64,000 nucleotides of DNA from Streptomyces griseoruber (GCF_001514205.1 NZ_KQ948765.1:249862-313861), one strand, 5' to 3'; shown: positions 26,049 to 34,149, counted from the first letter of the stretch. The notes: generated by a model from the letters alone, not told the origin. Made by a program: numbers and translations.

Positions 26049-26759
26049 ATGGCCCGTGCAGCCTCACGCCCACGCACCGTGTTCCGCCTGCGCCCGCCCA
26101 GGGGCGAACAGCCGCCCGGCCCGGCCGCAGCCGAGACAAGGGCGGCCCCTGAGAAGAAGGCCGCGTCCGGGAAAAAGGCGGCACCCCGAGAGAAGACGGC
26201 CCCCCGGAAGAAGGCCGCGTCCGGCAAGAAGACCGCACCCGAGAACAAGGCCACACCCGAGAAGAAGAAGGAACCGGCGCGTTCCGGCCCCCGGCCGCTG
26301 CCCTTCCCACTGCGGCTCCTCGCGATGCTGTTCGCCTTCGCCTTCATGGTGGGGTTCGCCGTCGTGCTGGCACGGCTGACACTGGAGCCCTCGCCCGCCT
26401 CCGAGGCGCTCGTGCACTCCAACCTGCACCCGGGGCGGTCGCTGCGGGCCTATCTGGACCAGCCCGCGCTGCGCGACGCGGTCAAGCAGATCGGCGGGAA
26501 CGTGCTGCTCGGGGTGCCCTTCGGCATCCTCGTGCCGGTGCTCGCGCCCAAGGCGCGCGGGGTGCTGCGCGTGCTGGTGCTGACGGCGTCCGTGATGCTG
26601 CTGGTGGAGTTCGCGCAGGGCGCGCTCATCACCGGGCGCGCCTTCGACATCGACGACGTCATCCTCAACACGACCGGCGCGCTCGTCGGATACCTGCTGC
26701 TCGGACGCCGTATGAGCCGCGCGGTGCACGCTCCCCGGCCCCGGCGGGGTGTCTCCTAG
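26049..26759 (+). CDS. VanZ-family membrane protein with Lys/Ala-rich tail
   Basis: 236 residues. Residues 20-75 are a low-complexity Lys/Ala/Pro tail (repeats like APEKKAASGKKAAP) resembling histone-H1-like tails and presumably cytoplasmic. The rest is a VanZ domain with four or five helices and the signature NVLLGVPFGILVPVL then LLVEFAQGALITGRAFDIDDVILNTTGALVGYLL. VanZ homologs affect teicoplanin susceptibility in enterococci, but most actinobacterial members have no known role. GGAGG precedes ATG 26049. The stop TAG is part of the CTAG at the left end of a MITE. Confidence 0.88.
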   Translation: MARAASRPRTVFRLRPPRGEQPPGPAAAETRAAPEKKAASGKKAAPREKTAPRKKAASGKKTAPENKATPEKKKEPARSGPRPLPFPLRLLAMLFAFAFMVGFAVVLARLTLEPSPASEALVHSNLHPGRSLRAYLDQPALRDAVKQIGGNVLLGVPFGILVPVLAPKARGVLRVLVLTASVMLLVEFAQGALITGRAFDIDDVILNTTGALVGYLLLGRRMSRAVHAPRPRRGVS

Positions 26760-26823
26760 GGCGTGTGTCGAAAGTGGCGTCGTCCGTCCGGAGGCCAGAC
26801 GGGACTTTCGACACACGCCCTAG
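26756..26823. mobile_element. Short MITE, perfect 20-bp terminal inverted repeats with CTAG at both ends
   Basis: A 68-bp element. Its left end, CTAGGGCGTGTGTCGAAAGT (26756-26775), is the exact reverse complement of its right end (26804-26823). Both ends start with CTAG, as expected for a 4-bp target duplication of an IS5-like transposon. The inside is just the outer parts of the longer copy at 54596, so this is an internally deleted derivative. The left CTAG supplies the VanZ stop, and the right CTAG supplies, on the other strand, the stop of the 79-residue gene. No transposase is encoded. Confidence 0.85.
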
Positions 26824-27059
26824 GGGCGCGGCCTCCAGGTGTACTTGTCGCCGCCCACCCACCGCACGACATTGGGGTCGTCGAGGTCGTGGACGATGAT
26901 GCCGAACGCGGCGGCCGTCTCCAGGACGTCGGTGAGGGTATGCGCCGAACCGACCACTTCGCCGTCGATTTCCACGATCCGGAACGGGGGTCTGCCCGGC
27001 TGCACCCCGAGCACGATGATCCGTGGCTGGTTCATAAAGGGGCTCGCGACTTCGGTCAT
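26820..27059 (-). CDS. Conserved small protein of unknown function
   Basis: 79 residues: MNQPRIIVLGVQPGRPPFRIVEIDGEVVG, then HTLTDVLETAAAFGIIVHDLDDPNVVRWVGGDKYTW. The even hydrophobic pattern suggests a single small alpha/beta domain. ATG 27059 or ATG 27035 could be the start; neither has a strong ribosome site. The stop codon lies in the right-hand CTAG of the MITE. I do not know its function. Confidence 0.75.
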   Translation of the reverse strand: MTEVASPFMNQPRIIVLGVQPGRPPFRIVEIDGEVVGSAHTLTDVLETAAAFGIIVHDLDDPNVVRWVGGDKYTWRPRP

Positions 27060-27171
27060 GCCATAGAGCGTAAATCGCAACCGGTCGGTACGGATCGTCG
27101 GAAAACGACCACCGGGGCGTCCGTCGTGCGTCGGACGCCGTGCTGGGCAACGCTGGAGCCAGGAGGTGCCG

Positions 27172-28194
27172 ATGGATCCCCTCGAGGCCCTGGACCGGAT
27201 CGCCTTCCTGCTGGAGCGGTCCCTGGCGCCGACGTACCGCGTGAAGGCGTTCCGTACCGCCGCCCGGGTGCTGGCGGGGCTGCCCGAGGGCGAGGTGGCC
27301 GGACGGGCCGGGGCCGGCACGCTGGAGTCGCTGAAGGGCGTGGGGCCGAAGACGGCCCAGGTCGTGCGCGAGGCGCTGGCCGGCGAGGTGCCGTCCTACC
27401 TGCGGAAACTCCAGGACGAGGTGGGGCGGCCGCTCACCGACGGCGCCGGGGAGCAGCTGCGGGAGCTGCTGCGCGGCGACTGCCATCTGCACTCCGACTG
27501 GTCGGACGGCGGCAGCCCGATCGACGAGATGGGCCGGACGGCTGCCGCCCTCGGCCATGAATGGGCCGTCCTGACCGACCACTCGCCACGGCTGACGGTG
27601 GCCCGGGGGCTGTCGCCGGAGCGGCTGCGCGCCCAACTGGAGGTGGTCGAGGAGCTGAACGCGGCCTGGGCGCCGTTCCGGCTGCTGACCGGTATCGAGT
27701 GCGACATCCTGGAGGACGGCTCCCTGGACCAGGAGCCCGGGCTGCTCGACCGGCTGGACGTGGTCGTGGTGTCCGTGCACTCCACACTGCGGATGGAGAA
27801 GCGGGCGATGACCCGGCGCATGCTGAAGGCCGTACGGGATCCGCACGCGAACGTCCTCGGGCACTGCACGGGGCGGCTGGTGCGGGGGCGGGAGCGGCCG
27901 GAGTCGGAGTTCGACGCGGACGAGGTGTTCGCGGCGTGCGCCGCCGCGGGCACGGCCGTGGAGATCAACAGCAGGCCCGAGCGGCTGGACCCGCCCCGGC
28001 GGCTGCTGCGGCGGGCGGTCGGGGCGGGGGTGCTGTTCTCGGTCGACACCGACGCGCACGCGCCCGGCCAGCTGGACTGGCAGATCCTCGGCTGCGCGCG
28101 GGCCGAGGAGTGCGGGGTGCCCGCCGACCGGATCGTGACGACCTGGCCGGTGGACCGGCTGCTGGAGTGGTCCCGGAAGGACGCCTCCGCTTGA
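27172..28194 (+). CDS. PHP-domain hydrolase with HhH (PolX-like without polymerase)
   Basis: 340 residues. An N-terminal helix-hairpin-helix region (residues 1-80: DPLEALDRIAFLLERSLAPTYRVKAFRTAARVL; LKGVGPKTAQVV) is followed by a PHP domain: DCHLHSDWSDG, LTDHSP, TGIECDI, SVHS, GHCTG, EINS and DTDAHAPGQL carry the metal-binding His and Asp residues. The layout matches the PHP end of bacterial PolX without the polymerase palm, so a metal-dependent phosphoesterase acting on DNA ends or a small phosphate is likely. ATG 27172 follows AGGAGG. Confidence 0.9.
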   Translation: MDPLEALDRIAFLLERSLAPTYRVKAFRTAARVLAGLPEGEVAGRAGAGTLESLKGVGPKTAQVVREALAGEVPSYLRKLQDEVGRPLTDGAGEQLRELLRGDCHLHSDWSDGGSPIDEMGRTAAALGHEWAVLTDHSPRLTVARGLSPERLRAQLEVVEELNAAWAPFRLLTGIECDILEDGSLDQEPGLLDRLDVVVVSVHSTLRMEKRAMTRRMLKAVRDPHANVLGHCTGRLVRGRERPESEFDADEVFAACAAAGTAVEINSRPERLDPPRRLLRRAVGAGVLFSVDTDAHAPGQLDWQILGCARAEECGVPADRIVTTWPVDRLLEWSRKDASA

Positions 28195-28221
28195 CTTCGA
28201 GCGCACTCCAATTCGTAGCGT
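28191..28221 (+). promoter_or_regulatory. MerR-type promoter with a 19-bp spacer
   Basis: TTGACT (28191-28196) and TAGCGT (28216-28221) are separated by 19 bp, the overlong spacer activated by MerR-type regulators. The spacer holds the imperfect dyad CTTCGAGCGCACTCCAA. The motif overlaps the PHP stop and ends just before the SDR gene. No MerR gene is present in this window, so the regulator must act in trans. Confidence 0.6.
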
Positions 28222-28228
28222 TTCGGAC

Positions 28229-29215
28229 ATGAGCAACAGCGACATGACCAACGGCAACACCGCACAGCACAAGATCGGCTCGGGCTTCGGCGCCACGAGC
28301 ACCGCCGACGACGTCCTGCGGGGCATCGATCTGGGCGGACGCCTGGCGATCGTGACGGGCGGCTACTCCGGAATCGGCCTGGAGACCACCCGTGCGCTGG
28401 TGAAGGCCGGCGCCCGGGTCGTCGTCCCGGCGCGGCGCCCGCAGACGGCACGGGAGAACCTCGACGGCATCGAGAACGTCGAGGTGGACGAGCTCGACCT
28501 CGGTGACCTGGACAGCGTGCGCGCCTTCGCCGACCGCTTCCTCGCCTCGGGCCGCACACTCGACCTCGTGATCGACAACGCCGGCATCATGGCCTGCCCG
28601 GAGACGCGGGTCGGACCGGGCTGGGAGGCGCAGTTCGCCACGAACCACCTCGGTCACTTCGCCCTGGTGAACCGGCTGTGGCCGGCGATCGAGCCCGGCG
28701 GGGCGCGGGTGGTGTCGGTGTCCTCGCGCGGCCACCACTTCTCCGGCATCCGCTGGGACGACGTCCACTGGCGGCGGGACTACGACAAGTGGCTGGCGTA
28801 CGGGCAGGCCAAGACGGCGAACGTGCTGTTCGCCGTGCACCTCGACGCGCTCGCCCGGGACCGCGGCGTACGGGCCTTCGCGCTCCACCCGGGTGGCATC
28901 CTCACGCCCCTCCAGCGGTATCTGCCGAGGGAGGAGATGATGGCGAACGGCTGGATCGACGAGGACGGCAACCCGATCCCGCAGCCGGGCTTCAAGACGC
29001 CGGAGCAGGGCGCGGCCACCCAGGTGTGGGCGGCGACCTCCCCGCAGCTGGACGGCATGGGCGGCGTCTATCTGGAGGACTGCGACATCGCCGAACCCGC
29101 TCCGGAGAACGGCGAGCGGACCGGCGTGAAGGGCTGGGCGACGGACCGCGAGCAGGCGTCCCGGCTGTGGGAGCTGTCGGCCGAGCTGACCGGGGTGAAC
29201 GCGTTCGCCCCCTAG
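28229..29215 (+). CDS. Short-chain dehydrogenase/reductase
   Basis: 328 residues. The NAD(P) motif is TGGYSGIG, followed by DNAGIM, the active-site Ser in VVSVSSRGHH and the YxxxK as YGQAK. It is an extended SDR of the retinol-dehydrogenase/oxidoreductase type common in actinobacteria, with substrate unknown. The start ATG 28229 lies only 8 bases after the -10 of the MerR-type promoter, so the transcript should be nearly leaderless. Its stop TAG lies in the CTAG of a MITE fragment. Confidence 0.92.
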   Translation: MSNSDMTNGNTAQHKIGSGFGATSTADDVLRGIDLGGRLAIVTGGYSGIGLETTRALVKAGARVVVPARRPQTARENLDGIENVEVDELDLGDLDSVRAFADRFLASGRTLDLVIDNAGIMACPETRVGPGWEAQFATNHLGHFALVNRLWPAIEPGGARVVSVSSRGHHFSGIRWDDVHWRRDYDKWLAYGQAKTANVLFAVHLDALARDRGVRAFALHPGGILTPLQRYLPREEMMANGWIDEDGNPIPQPGFKTPEQGAATQVWAATSPQLDGMGGVYLEDCDIAEPAPENGERTGVKGWATDREQASRLWELSAELTGVNAFAP

Positions 29216-29273
29216 GGCGTGTGTCGAAAGTGGCGTCGTCCGCCCGGAGAGCGGGGCCCGCGGCGTCCGGTGC
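29212..29273. mobile_element. MITE fragment, left end only
   Basis: Starting at CTAG 29212 this carries the same 20-bp end as the copy at 26756, then matches the longer copy at 54596 (GTGGCGTCGTCCGCCCGGAG and CGGGGCCCGCGGCGTCCGG) up to about 29273, where similarity stops. The right half is lost. The CTAG is used as the stop of the SDR gene on the plus strand and as the stop of the disrupted gene on the minus strand. Confidence 0.8.
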
Positions 29274-30080
29274 ACTCCACGGCGTCCTCCCGCAGCTCGG
29301 CGAGCGCCTGCTCCGGGTTCACCCGAGGCGGGAGCAGCAGGCCGGGAGCCGCCCGGGCGTGCTCCTCCCATCGGTCCTGCCGGCACTCCACCGTCCAGCC
29401 GGGCCGGCGCGCGCCCATCTCCCCGGCCTCCGCCGCCGCGCTCATGGTCCACCAGCCGACCCGGCGCCGAACCGGGTCGAGGTGGACACCGGCCCCGGCC
29501 GCCACGGTGCAGCGGCCGTGGTCATGGGCGTCCGCGGGCCGGTCGAGGAGGGCCGGGCCCTCGGTCACCGGGTGGTCGTCGATCGCCGCCAGCAGGTGGC
29601 GGCGGCGGTCGCCGACCGTGACGGCGGTGACGAGCGGATCGCGTTCCAGGAACTCCTCGTCGTCCGGGCCGAGGGAGGGGGCCGGGTACACCTTGCGGTC
29701 CCGCTCGCGCACCTCGGCCGGGTCCAGGCCGAGGCGGCGGCGCGGGTCGGCGGGGCCGTCGTAGGTCCACCGCAGGTCCCAGCCGGGCCAGGCGCGGGCG
29801 ATCGCCCGCCAGGTGACGGCGCGGTGCCGGAACTCCGTGACCGGGCCCTCGCTCGCGCGGAGCACAGCAGGAGGCGGCGGCGCAGGTCGAACAGGGCCGC
29901 CGCCTCGCACATCCAGTCCCCGCGCCACTCGTCCACGCGGCGGCGGGCGCGTACGGCCGGCAGGACGACATCGGGGCCGGCCAGCAGGTCGTGGTCGATG
30001 CCCACCGCTCCGAAACGCGCCTCGTCCACCTCGTGTGCGGCGTCGTGCGGCACCACGACGTACGTCGCCCACTTAGCCAT
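29212..30080 (-). pseudogene. Conserved hypothetical gene broken by a 2-base insertion
   Basis: From ATG 30080 the frame reads MAKWATYVVVPHDA, then EVDEARFGAVGIDHDLLAGP, and on to FDLRRRLLLCSAR. There it leaves the coding frame; the continuation (ASEGPVTEFRHRAVTWRAIARAWPGWDLRW and on) is in another frame down to the stop at 29212. The break is in GCTCCGCGCGAGCGAG near 29860; removing one CG from CGCGCG restores a continuous protein. The last 18 or so residues come from the MITE fragment, so the natural C-terminus was also replaced. The family is unknown to me. A sequencing error is an alternative explanation for the frameshift. Confidence 0.75.
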
Positions 30081-30128
30081 GCGGCGATGGTCGCATCCGG
30101 GCCGGCGGCGCCGCACCCGTGTCTCGGC

Positions 30129-30356
30129 TCAGTCGGACGGCTCGTCGGGGACCGGCTGCCCCGGGCGGACGCCGGCCGGGCGGGGGGCGCCCCGGCGGCC
30201 GGTGCCGGCCTCGTCGGTGTCGGGGAGTTCGGTGTCGGGCAGATCGGGGGCGGTGACGTCCCAGGGGTCCTCGCCCGGGCGGGTCTGCTGGTCGGGCAGG
30301 TCTCGGGGGATCGGAGGGCCGGTCTCGCCGGGGCTCTCCTCGCGGTGGGCGGCCAC
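30129..30356 (-). CDS. Small acidic Pro-rich protein
   Basis: 75 residues, rich in Pro, Asp, Glu and Gly (REESPGETGPPIPRDLPDQQ), with no hydrophobic core, so it is probably disordered. GTG 30356 has GAAGGGAG at good distance, which together with the biased composition supports translation. No function recognised. Confidence 0.55.
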   Translation of the reverse strand: MAAHREESPGETGPPIPRDLPDQQTRPGEDPWDVTAPDLPDTELPDTDEAGTGRRGAPRPAGVRPGQPVPDEPSD

Positions 30357-30413
30357 GGTGTGCTCCCTTCGGGGGGGGCGGTGGCGGGTACCTCGGCCGC
30401 GGCCGGCGAAACC

Positions 30414-31703
30414 TCAGTGCGGGGTGCGCTCCTCCAGGGCCGTGTGCCAGGCCGGCCGGGGGAGATCGGGCCGCGGTTCGGGGCGTCGGCCGCCGTGCGC
30501 GAAGAAGTCCGCGAGCGGGAGGATCGCCGCGCCCACGGTGACCGCGTCGGGGCCGAGCCTGCCGAGGTCCACGGTGACCCTGCGGGCGGGGTGGCCGAGG
30601 GCGTAGGCGGTGGCGTGGCGGCGTACGGCGGGCAGCAGGCGGGCGCCCAGCTGGAGGCCCGCCCAGCCGCCGATGAGGATGCGCTCGGGCTGGAAGAGAT
30701 TGATCAGGTCGGAGAGGCCGGCGCCCACGTACTCGGCGGTCTCCTCCAGGACGGCGCGGGCGACCGGGTCGCCCTCGGTGCCGTCGTCCGGGTGGGCGGC
30801 GGCGAGCATCGCGGCGAGCGCGCTCTCCTCGTCCGTGTCCGCGGGCGGCCGGCCGCCCTCCTCGCGCCAGCGGTCGAGGAGCGCCTCGGCCCCCGCGTAC
30901 GCCTCCAGACAGCCGAGGGCGCCGCACCGGCAGCGGCGGCCCCGGACCCGCACCGTCAGGTGCCCCCATTCGAGGGCCCGGCCCTGTTCCGCCTCGGGGG
31001 TGACGAGGCTGGCGCCGACGCCGGAGCCGAAGAGGACCACGACGGCGTTGCGGGCCCCGCGTCCGGCGCCGAACCACATCTCGGCCTGACCGAGGGTCCT
31101 GGCGCCGTTGTCGATGAAGTACGGGACGGTGCCGGGCAGCGGGGAGCCCTCGCGCAGCAGCGCCTCCAGCGGGACGGCGTCCCAGCCGATCGTCTGTCCG
31201 TGCACGACGGCGCCGCCGTCCGGGGTGTGCTCGACGATGCCGGGGACGCCGATGCCGACGCCCAGGAGCCGTCCGGGGGCGAGGCCGGCTGTCGCGAGCA
31301 CCTCGGCGACACCGTCCCGGATGTGGCCGACGATCCCCTCGACCTCGTATCGCTGCGCCTCCAACGGGCGCTCCGCGCGGGCGAGTTCGGTGAGGGTGAG
31401 GTCGAACAGCTCGATCCTCACCCGGGTCTCGCCGACGTCCACGCCGATCATGTGGCCGCTGCCGGGGGCCACGCGCAGCAGGATGCGGGGGCGGCCGCCG
31501 TCGGAGTCGACGCTGCCGGCCTCCTCGACCAGTCCGTCGGCGACCAGGTCGGCGACGACGTTGCTGATGGAGCCGGAGCTGAGGCCGGTGGCGGGGCCCA
31601 GCTCGAAGCGGCTGAGGGGGCCGTCGAAGTAGAGCCGTTGCAGGACGGCCGTGCGGTTGGCCCGCCTGAGATCGCGTACCGTACGCCCGTTCCGCCCCGT
31701 CAT
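30414..31703 (-). CDS. ROK-family transcriptional regulator
   Basis: 429 residues. An N-terminal winged helix (TVRDLRRANRTAVLQRLYFDGPLSRFELGPATGLSSGSISNVVADLVADGLV) is joined to a ROK sugar-kinase-like domain: MIGVDVGETRVRIELFD, GIGVPGIVEH, FIDNGAR, and the zinc motif RCRCGALGCLEAYAG. NagC/XylR-type ROK proteins sense a sugar or sugar phosphate. No sugar operon adjoins it, so its target is unknown. ATG 31703 has GGAG upstream; the longer frame to 31847 lacks support. Confidence 0.92.
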   Translation of the reverse strand: MTGRNGRTVRDLRRANRTAVLQRLYFDGPLSRFELGPATGLSSGSISNVVADLVADGLVEEAGSVDSDGGRPRILLRVAPGSGHMIGVDVGETRVRIELFDLTLTELARAERPLEAQRYEVEGIVGHIRDGVAEVLATAGLAPGRLLGVGIGVPGIVEHTPDGGAVVHGQTIGWDAVPLEALLREGSPLPGTVPYFIDNGARTLGQAEMWFGAGRGARNAVVVLFGSGVGASLVTPEAEQGRALEWGHLTVRVRGRRCRCGALGCLEAYAGAEALLDRWREEGGRPPADTDEESALAAMLAAAHPDDGTEGDPVARAVLEETAEYVGAGLSDLINLFQPERILIGGWAGLQLGARLLPAVRRHATAYALGHPARRVTVDLGRLGPDAVTVGAAILPLADFFAHGGRRPEPRPDLPRPAWHTALEERTPH

Positions 31704-31920
31704 GACGCTCCTTTCGCACCCCTGCCCGATCTGCAACATACCCTCAGGGACGGGCCGGGCGCGACTTCCTCCAACCCTTAGTTCATGATGCGAGACAAGA
31801 GTGCGGGCTGCCGCTGCGGTGCGGTGCGGTGAGGCATGGCGCAACAACTGCCTTTCGCCGTAAGGGCGTACGGGATGTGGCGGGAGATCTCCGCCCGCTC
31901 CGGGTTACTAGGCTGGCCCG

Positions 31921-32517
31921 ATGACCCCCACCCCGGACGTGCTGTCGATCGCCCTGGACGAGACATCGGATCCGCCGCTGCGGCCCCTGCCGGCGGGCGT
32001 CGCCGGGCTGCTCGGCGACCTCGGGGCGCCGCCCCGGCTGGTCGCCCATCTGCGGGCGGTGCACGAGGTCGCCGCCCAGCTCGTGGCGTGGATCGGGGAA
32101 CACCGTCCGGAACTGGCCGTGGACGGGGCGGCGGTGCTGTTCGGCGCGGCCACGCACGACATCGGCAAGGTGCTGCACCCCGGCGAGCTGTCCGGTCCGG
32201 GCGCCCGGCACGAGGAGGCGGGGCGGGAGCTGCTGCTGGCGCGCGGGGTGGCTCCCGGGCTGGCGCGCTTCGCGGGCAGTCACGCCTCCTGGCAGGCGCC
32301 GGGCGTCGAGGTCGAGGATCTGCTGGTGAGCCTCGCCGACAAGGTGTGGAAGGACAACCGGGTGGCCGACCTGGAGGACCTGGTGGTGGCGGAGCTGTCG
32401 CGGGCGGGCGGCCGGCCGGTCTGGGAGGAGTTCCTGGCGCTGGACGAGTTCCTCACCGCTGTCGGCGCGGGCGCGCAGCGCCGGCTGGCCTGGCAGGCGG
32501 CCCATCCCGTCGGCTGA
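31921..32517 (+). CDS. HD-domain protein
   Basis: 198 residues. HLRAVHEVAAQLVAWIGEH, ATHDIGKVLHPGELSGPGARHEEAGRELL and VSLADKVWK supply the metal-binding His/HD/His/Asp pattern of an HD phosphohydrolase. Substrate (nucleotide or cyclic nucleotide) is unknown. The 217 bases before it, shared with the divergent ROK gene, hold an AT-rich stretch CTTAGTTCATGATGCGAGAC near 31780 that could be the ROK promoter or operator. Confidence 0.85.
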   Translation: MTPTPDVLSIALDETSDPPLRPLPAGVAGLLGDLGAPPRLVAHLRAVHEVAAQLVAWIGEHRPELAVDGAAVLFGAATHDIGKVLHPGELSGPGARHEEAGRELLLARGVAPGLARFAGSHASWQAPGVEVEDLLVSLADKVWKDNRVADLEDLVVAELSRAGGRPVWEEFLALDEFLTAVGAGAQRRLAWQAAHPVG

Positions 32518-32586
32518 GGGCGGGCGTTCCCTGGCCGAGGAGACCGACGGTGTACGGCCATGTCCTGCGCCGCCCGGGAGACCGGC

Positions 32587-33564
32587 CTATGCGCCGGGCG
32601 CACTGGCGACGGGGGTGTGGCCACCCGAGCCCGGTGCTCCCGTCGGCGGCGTGCGGGGCCGGGTGGTGTCGGCCAGGTGGCGGGCGACGGCACCCTCGGC
32701 CGTCTCGGCCGTGCCCGCACCCCGGGGTGCGCCGAAGCGGGCGAGGGTGTGCCAGACCATCTTGAGGTCCTGCGGGGCGGCCCGTCCGTCGCGGACCGCG
32801 TCGCCGATCACGCGCGGGTCGACCACCGCGTCCTCGGCGATCCGGGCACCCAGCTCGGCGTACGCACGGCCCCGGTACTCGGCGCACCGGTACAGCTCGG
32901 CGACGGTGATGCGGTAGCCGGGGTGCCACTCGACCGGGCAGGGCAGGGCGCCGGCCGCCTCCTCGACCGGGGTGCCGCGGTAACTCGGGTCCAGGACCAG
33001 GGCCTCGACGTCCCGGGCGAGATCGACGCCCCCGTGGACATGGGCCTCGACGTAGTCGTTGAGGGCGTCCCGCTCGTCGGCCTCGGCCAGGGCGATCAGG
33101 GGCATCGCGGCGGCGACGCCGAAGTCCTCGGGCTCGGCCGCGCTGTCCGGGTAGCAGAAGGTGGCACGGGTGAGCGCGCCCGGGCGCAGCCGCAGGTGCG
33201 AGGAGCCGAACCTCGGTGCGGCGCCGACGACTTGGCGGCGGAAGTCGAGCGCGCCGTACACCGGTCGCTCGCGTGGGTCCGCGTCGTCGTACGCCCCGCC
33301 GAAGATCCGGCTCTCCCAGCGCCAGCGGTCACCGCCGGGGTGTGCGGTGAGGCCGCCGTTGCTCGTGCCGGTGACGAACTGCGAGCGGTAGGCGCCGTCC
33401 CGGGCGAGCGCGGCGAGGACCGGCAGACCGTCGGCCTCCCGGTCCGGGTGGAAGTTCAGGGTGATCCGCAGGTCCGGGCCGAGGGCGGGGCCGGTGGAGC
33501 GGGCGGCGACATGCCGCAGGGCCGTCCGGGCGCGCGGCGACGGAGGGACGTCCTGGAAATCCAC
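32587..33564 (-). CDS. DUF3626 protein
   Basis: 325 residues. Family marks include RITLNFHPDR near the start, GAYRSQFVTGTSNGGLTAHPGGDRWRWESRIFGGAYD, YGALDFR, FGSSHLRL, ATFCYPDSA and YVEAHVHGGVDLARDVEALVLDPSY. The conserved His, Arg, Asp and Glu residues suggest an enzyme related to ADP-ribosylating or toxin-like folds, but I know of no tested activity. Divergent from the FBP gene; the shared promoter has a cluster of CCTAGG palindromes. Confidence 0.85.
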   Translation of the reverse strand: MDFQDVPPSPRARTALRHVAARSTGPALGPDLRITLNFHPDREADGLPVLAALARDGAYRSQFVTGTSNGGLTAHPGGDRWRWESRIFGGAYDDADPRERPVYGALDFRRQVVGAAPRFGSSHLRLRPGALTRATFCYPDSAAEPEDFGVAAAMPLIALAEADERDALNDYVEAHVHGGVDLARDVEALVLDPSYRGTPVEEAAGALPCPVEWHPGYRITVAELYRCAEYRGRAYAELGARIAEDAVVDPRVIGDAVRDGRAAPQDLKMVWHTLARFGAPRGAGTAETAEGAVARHLADTTRPRTPPTGAPGSGGHTPVASAPGA

Positions 33565-33588
33565 TGGCTCTCCTCGGTGAGGCTATTT

Positions 33589-33619
33589 ACCCTAGGCCAA
33601 AACCTAGGGTTCCTAGGTT
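33589..33619. promoter_or_regulatory. Cluster of three CCTAGG palindromes in a divergent promoter
   Basis: CCTAGG occurs at 33591, 33603 and 33612. The first two form the inverted repeat ACCCTAGG-N6-CCTAGGGT. The CTAG core is very rare elsewhere in this window, so three in 27 bases between two divergent genes (DUF3626 at 33564, FBP at 33655) is notable and probably a regulator site. Confidence 0.5.
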
Positions 33620-33654
33620 GTTGTTCACGGACAGGCACCACAGGAGGCTCCCCC

Positions 33655-34149
33655 ATGAGGTCGCTCACCGAAAGCGATATCCGCACCTCGTTCGTCAACT
33701 GCTCGAAGGGAGAGGCGCAACGGCTGTCCGTACCCCGGGACCTCGGTCAACTCCCCTGGGCCGACCTGGACTTCCTGGGCTGGCGCGATCCGGGGGCGCC
33801 CGACCGCAGCTGTCTGGTCGCCGAGTGGCGGGGCGGGCTCCTGGGCGTGACCCTGCGTTTCCCGCCTTCGCGGCGCGGGCTGCGGCACCGCAGCATGTGC
33901 TCGCTGTGTCTGACCACCCACCCCGGCGGCGGGGTCTCGCTGATGACGGCCCGCAAGGCGGGCGCGGCCGGCCGCGAGGGCAACTCGGTCGGCCTGTACC
34001 TGTGCACGGACCTGGCCTGCTCCCTGTACGTGCGCGGCAGGAAGGTCCCGGAGTCGGGCGGCCGGCTGGAGGAAAGCCTCACCCTGGACCAGCAGATCGC
34101 CCGTACGACGGGCCATCTGTCGGCCTTCCTGGACAAGCTGTACGCGTGA
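33655..34149 (+). CDS. FBP-type treble-clef zinc-finger protein (FusB-like C-terminal domain)
   Basis: 164 residues: MRSLTESDIRTSFVNCSKGEAQRL, then the zinc finger with four Cys, SMCSLCLTTHPGGGVSLMTARKAG and GLYLCTDLACSLYVR, ending RTTGHLSAFLDKLYA. The C-terminal treble clef is the part of FusB that binds EF-G on the ribosome and gives fusidic-acid tolerance; actinobacterial copies are untested. A role in ribosome rescue is inference. ATG 33655 follows CAGGAGG. Confidence 0.82.
   Translation: MRSLTESDIRTSFVNCSKGEAQRLSVPRDLGQLPWADLDFLGWRDPGAPDRSCLVAEWRGGLLGVTLRFPPSRRGLRHRSMCSLCLTTHPGGGVSLMTARKAGAAGREGNSVGLYLCTDLACSLYVRGRKVPESGGRLEESLTLDQQIARTTGHLSAFLDKLYA

Noticed and set aside
26049..26759. 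Glycopeptide resistance cluster based on VanZ
   Set aside because: No vanHAX, vanRS or related genes are nearby; VanZ domains are widespread without such a role.
33589..33619. The CCTAGG cluster as a further MITE copy
   Set aside because: CTAG is present but the rest of the 20-bp terminal repeat (GGCGTGTGTCGAAAGT) is not.
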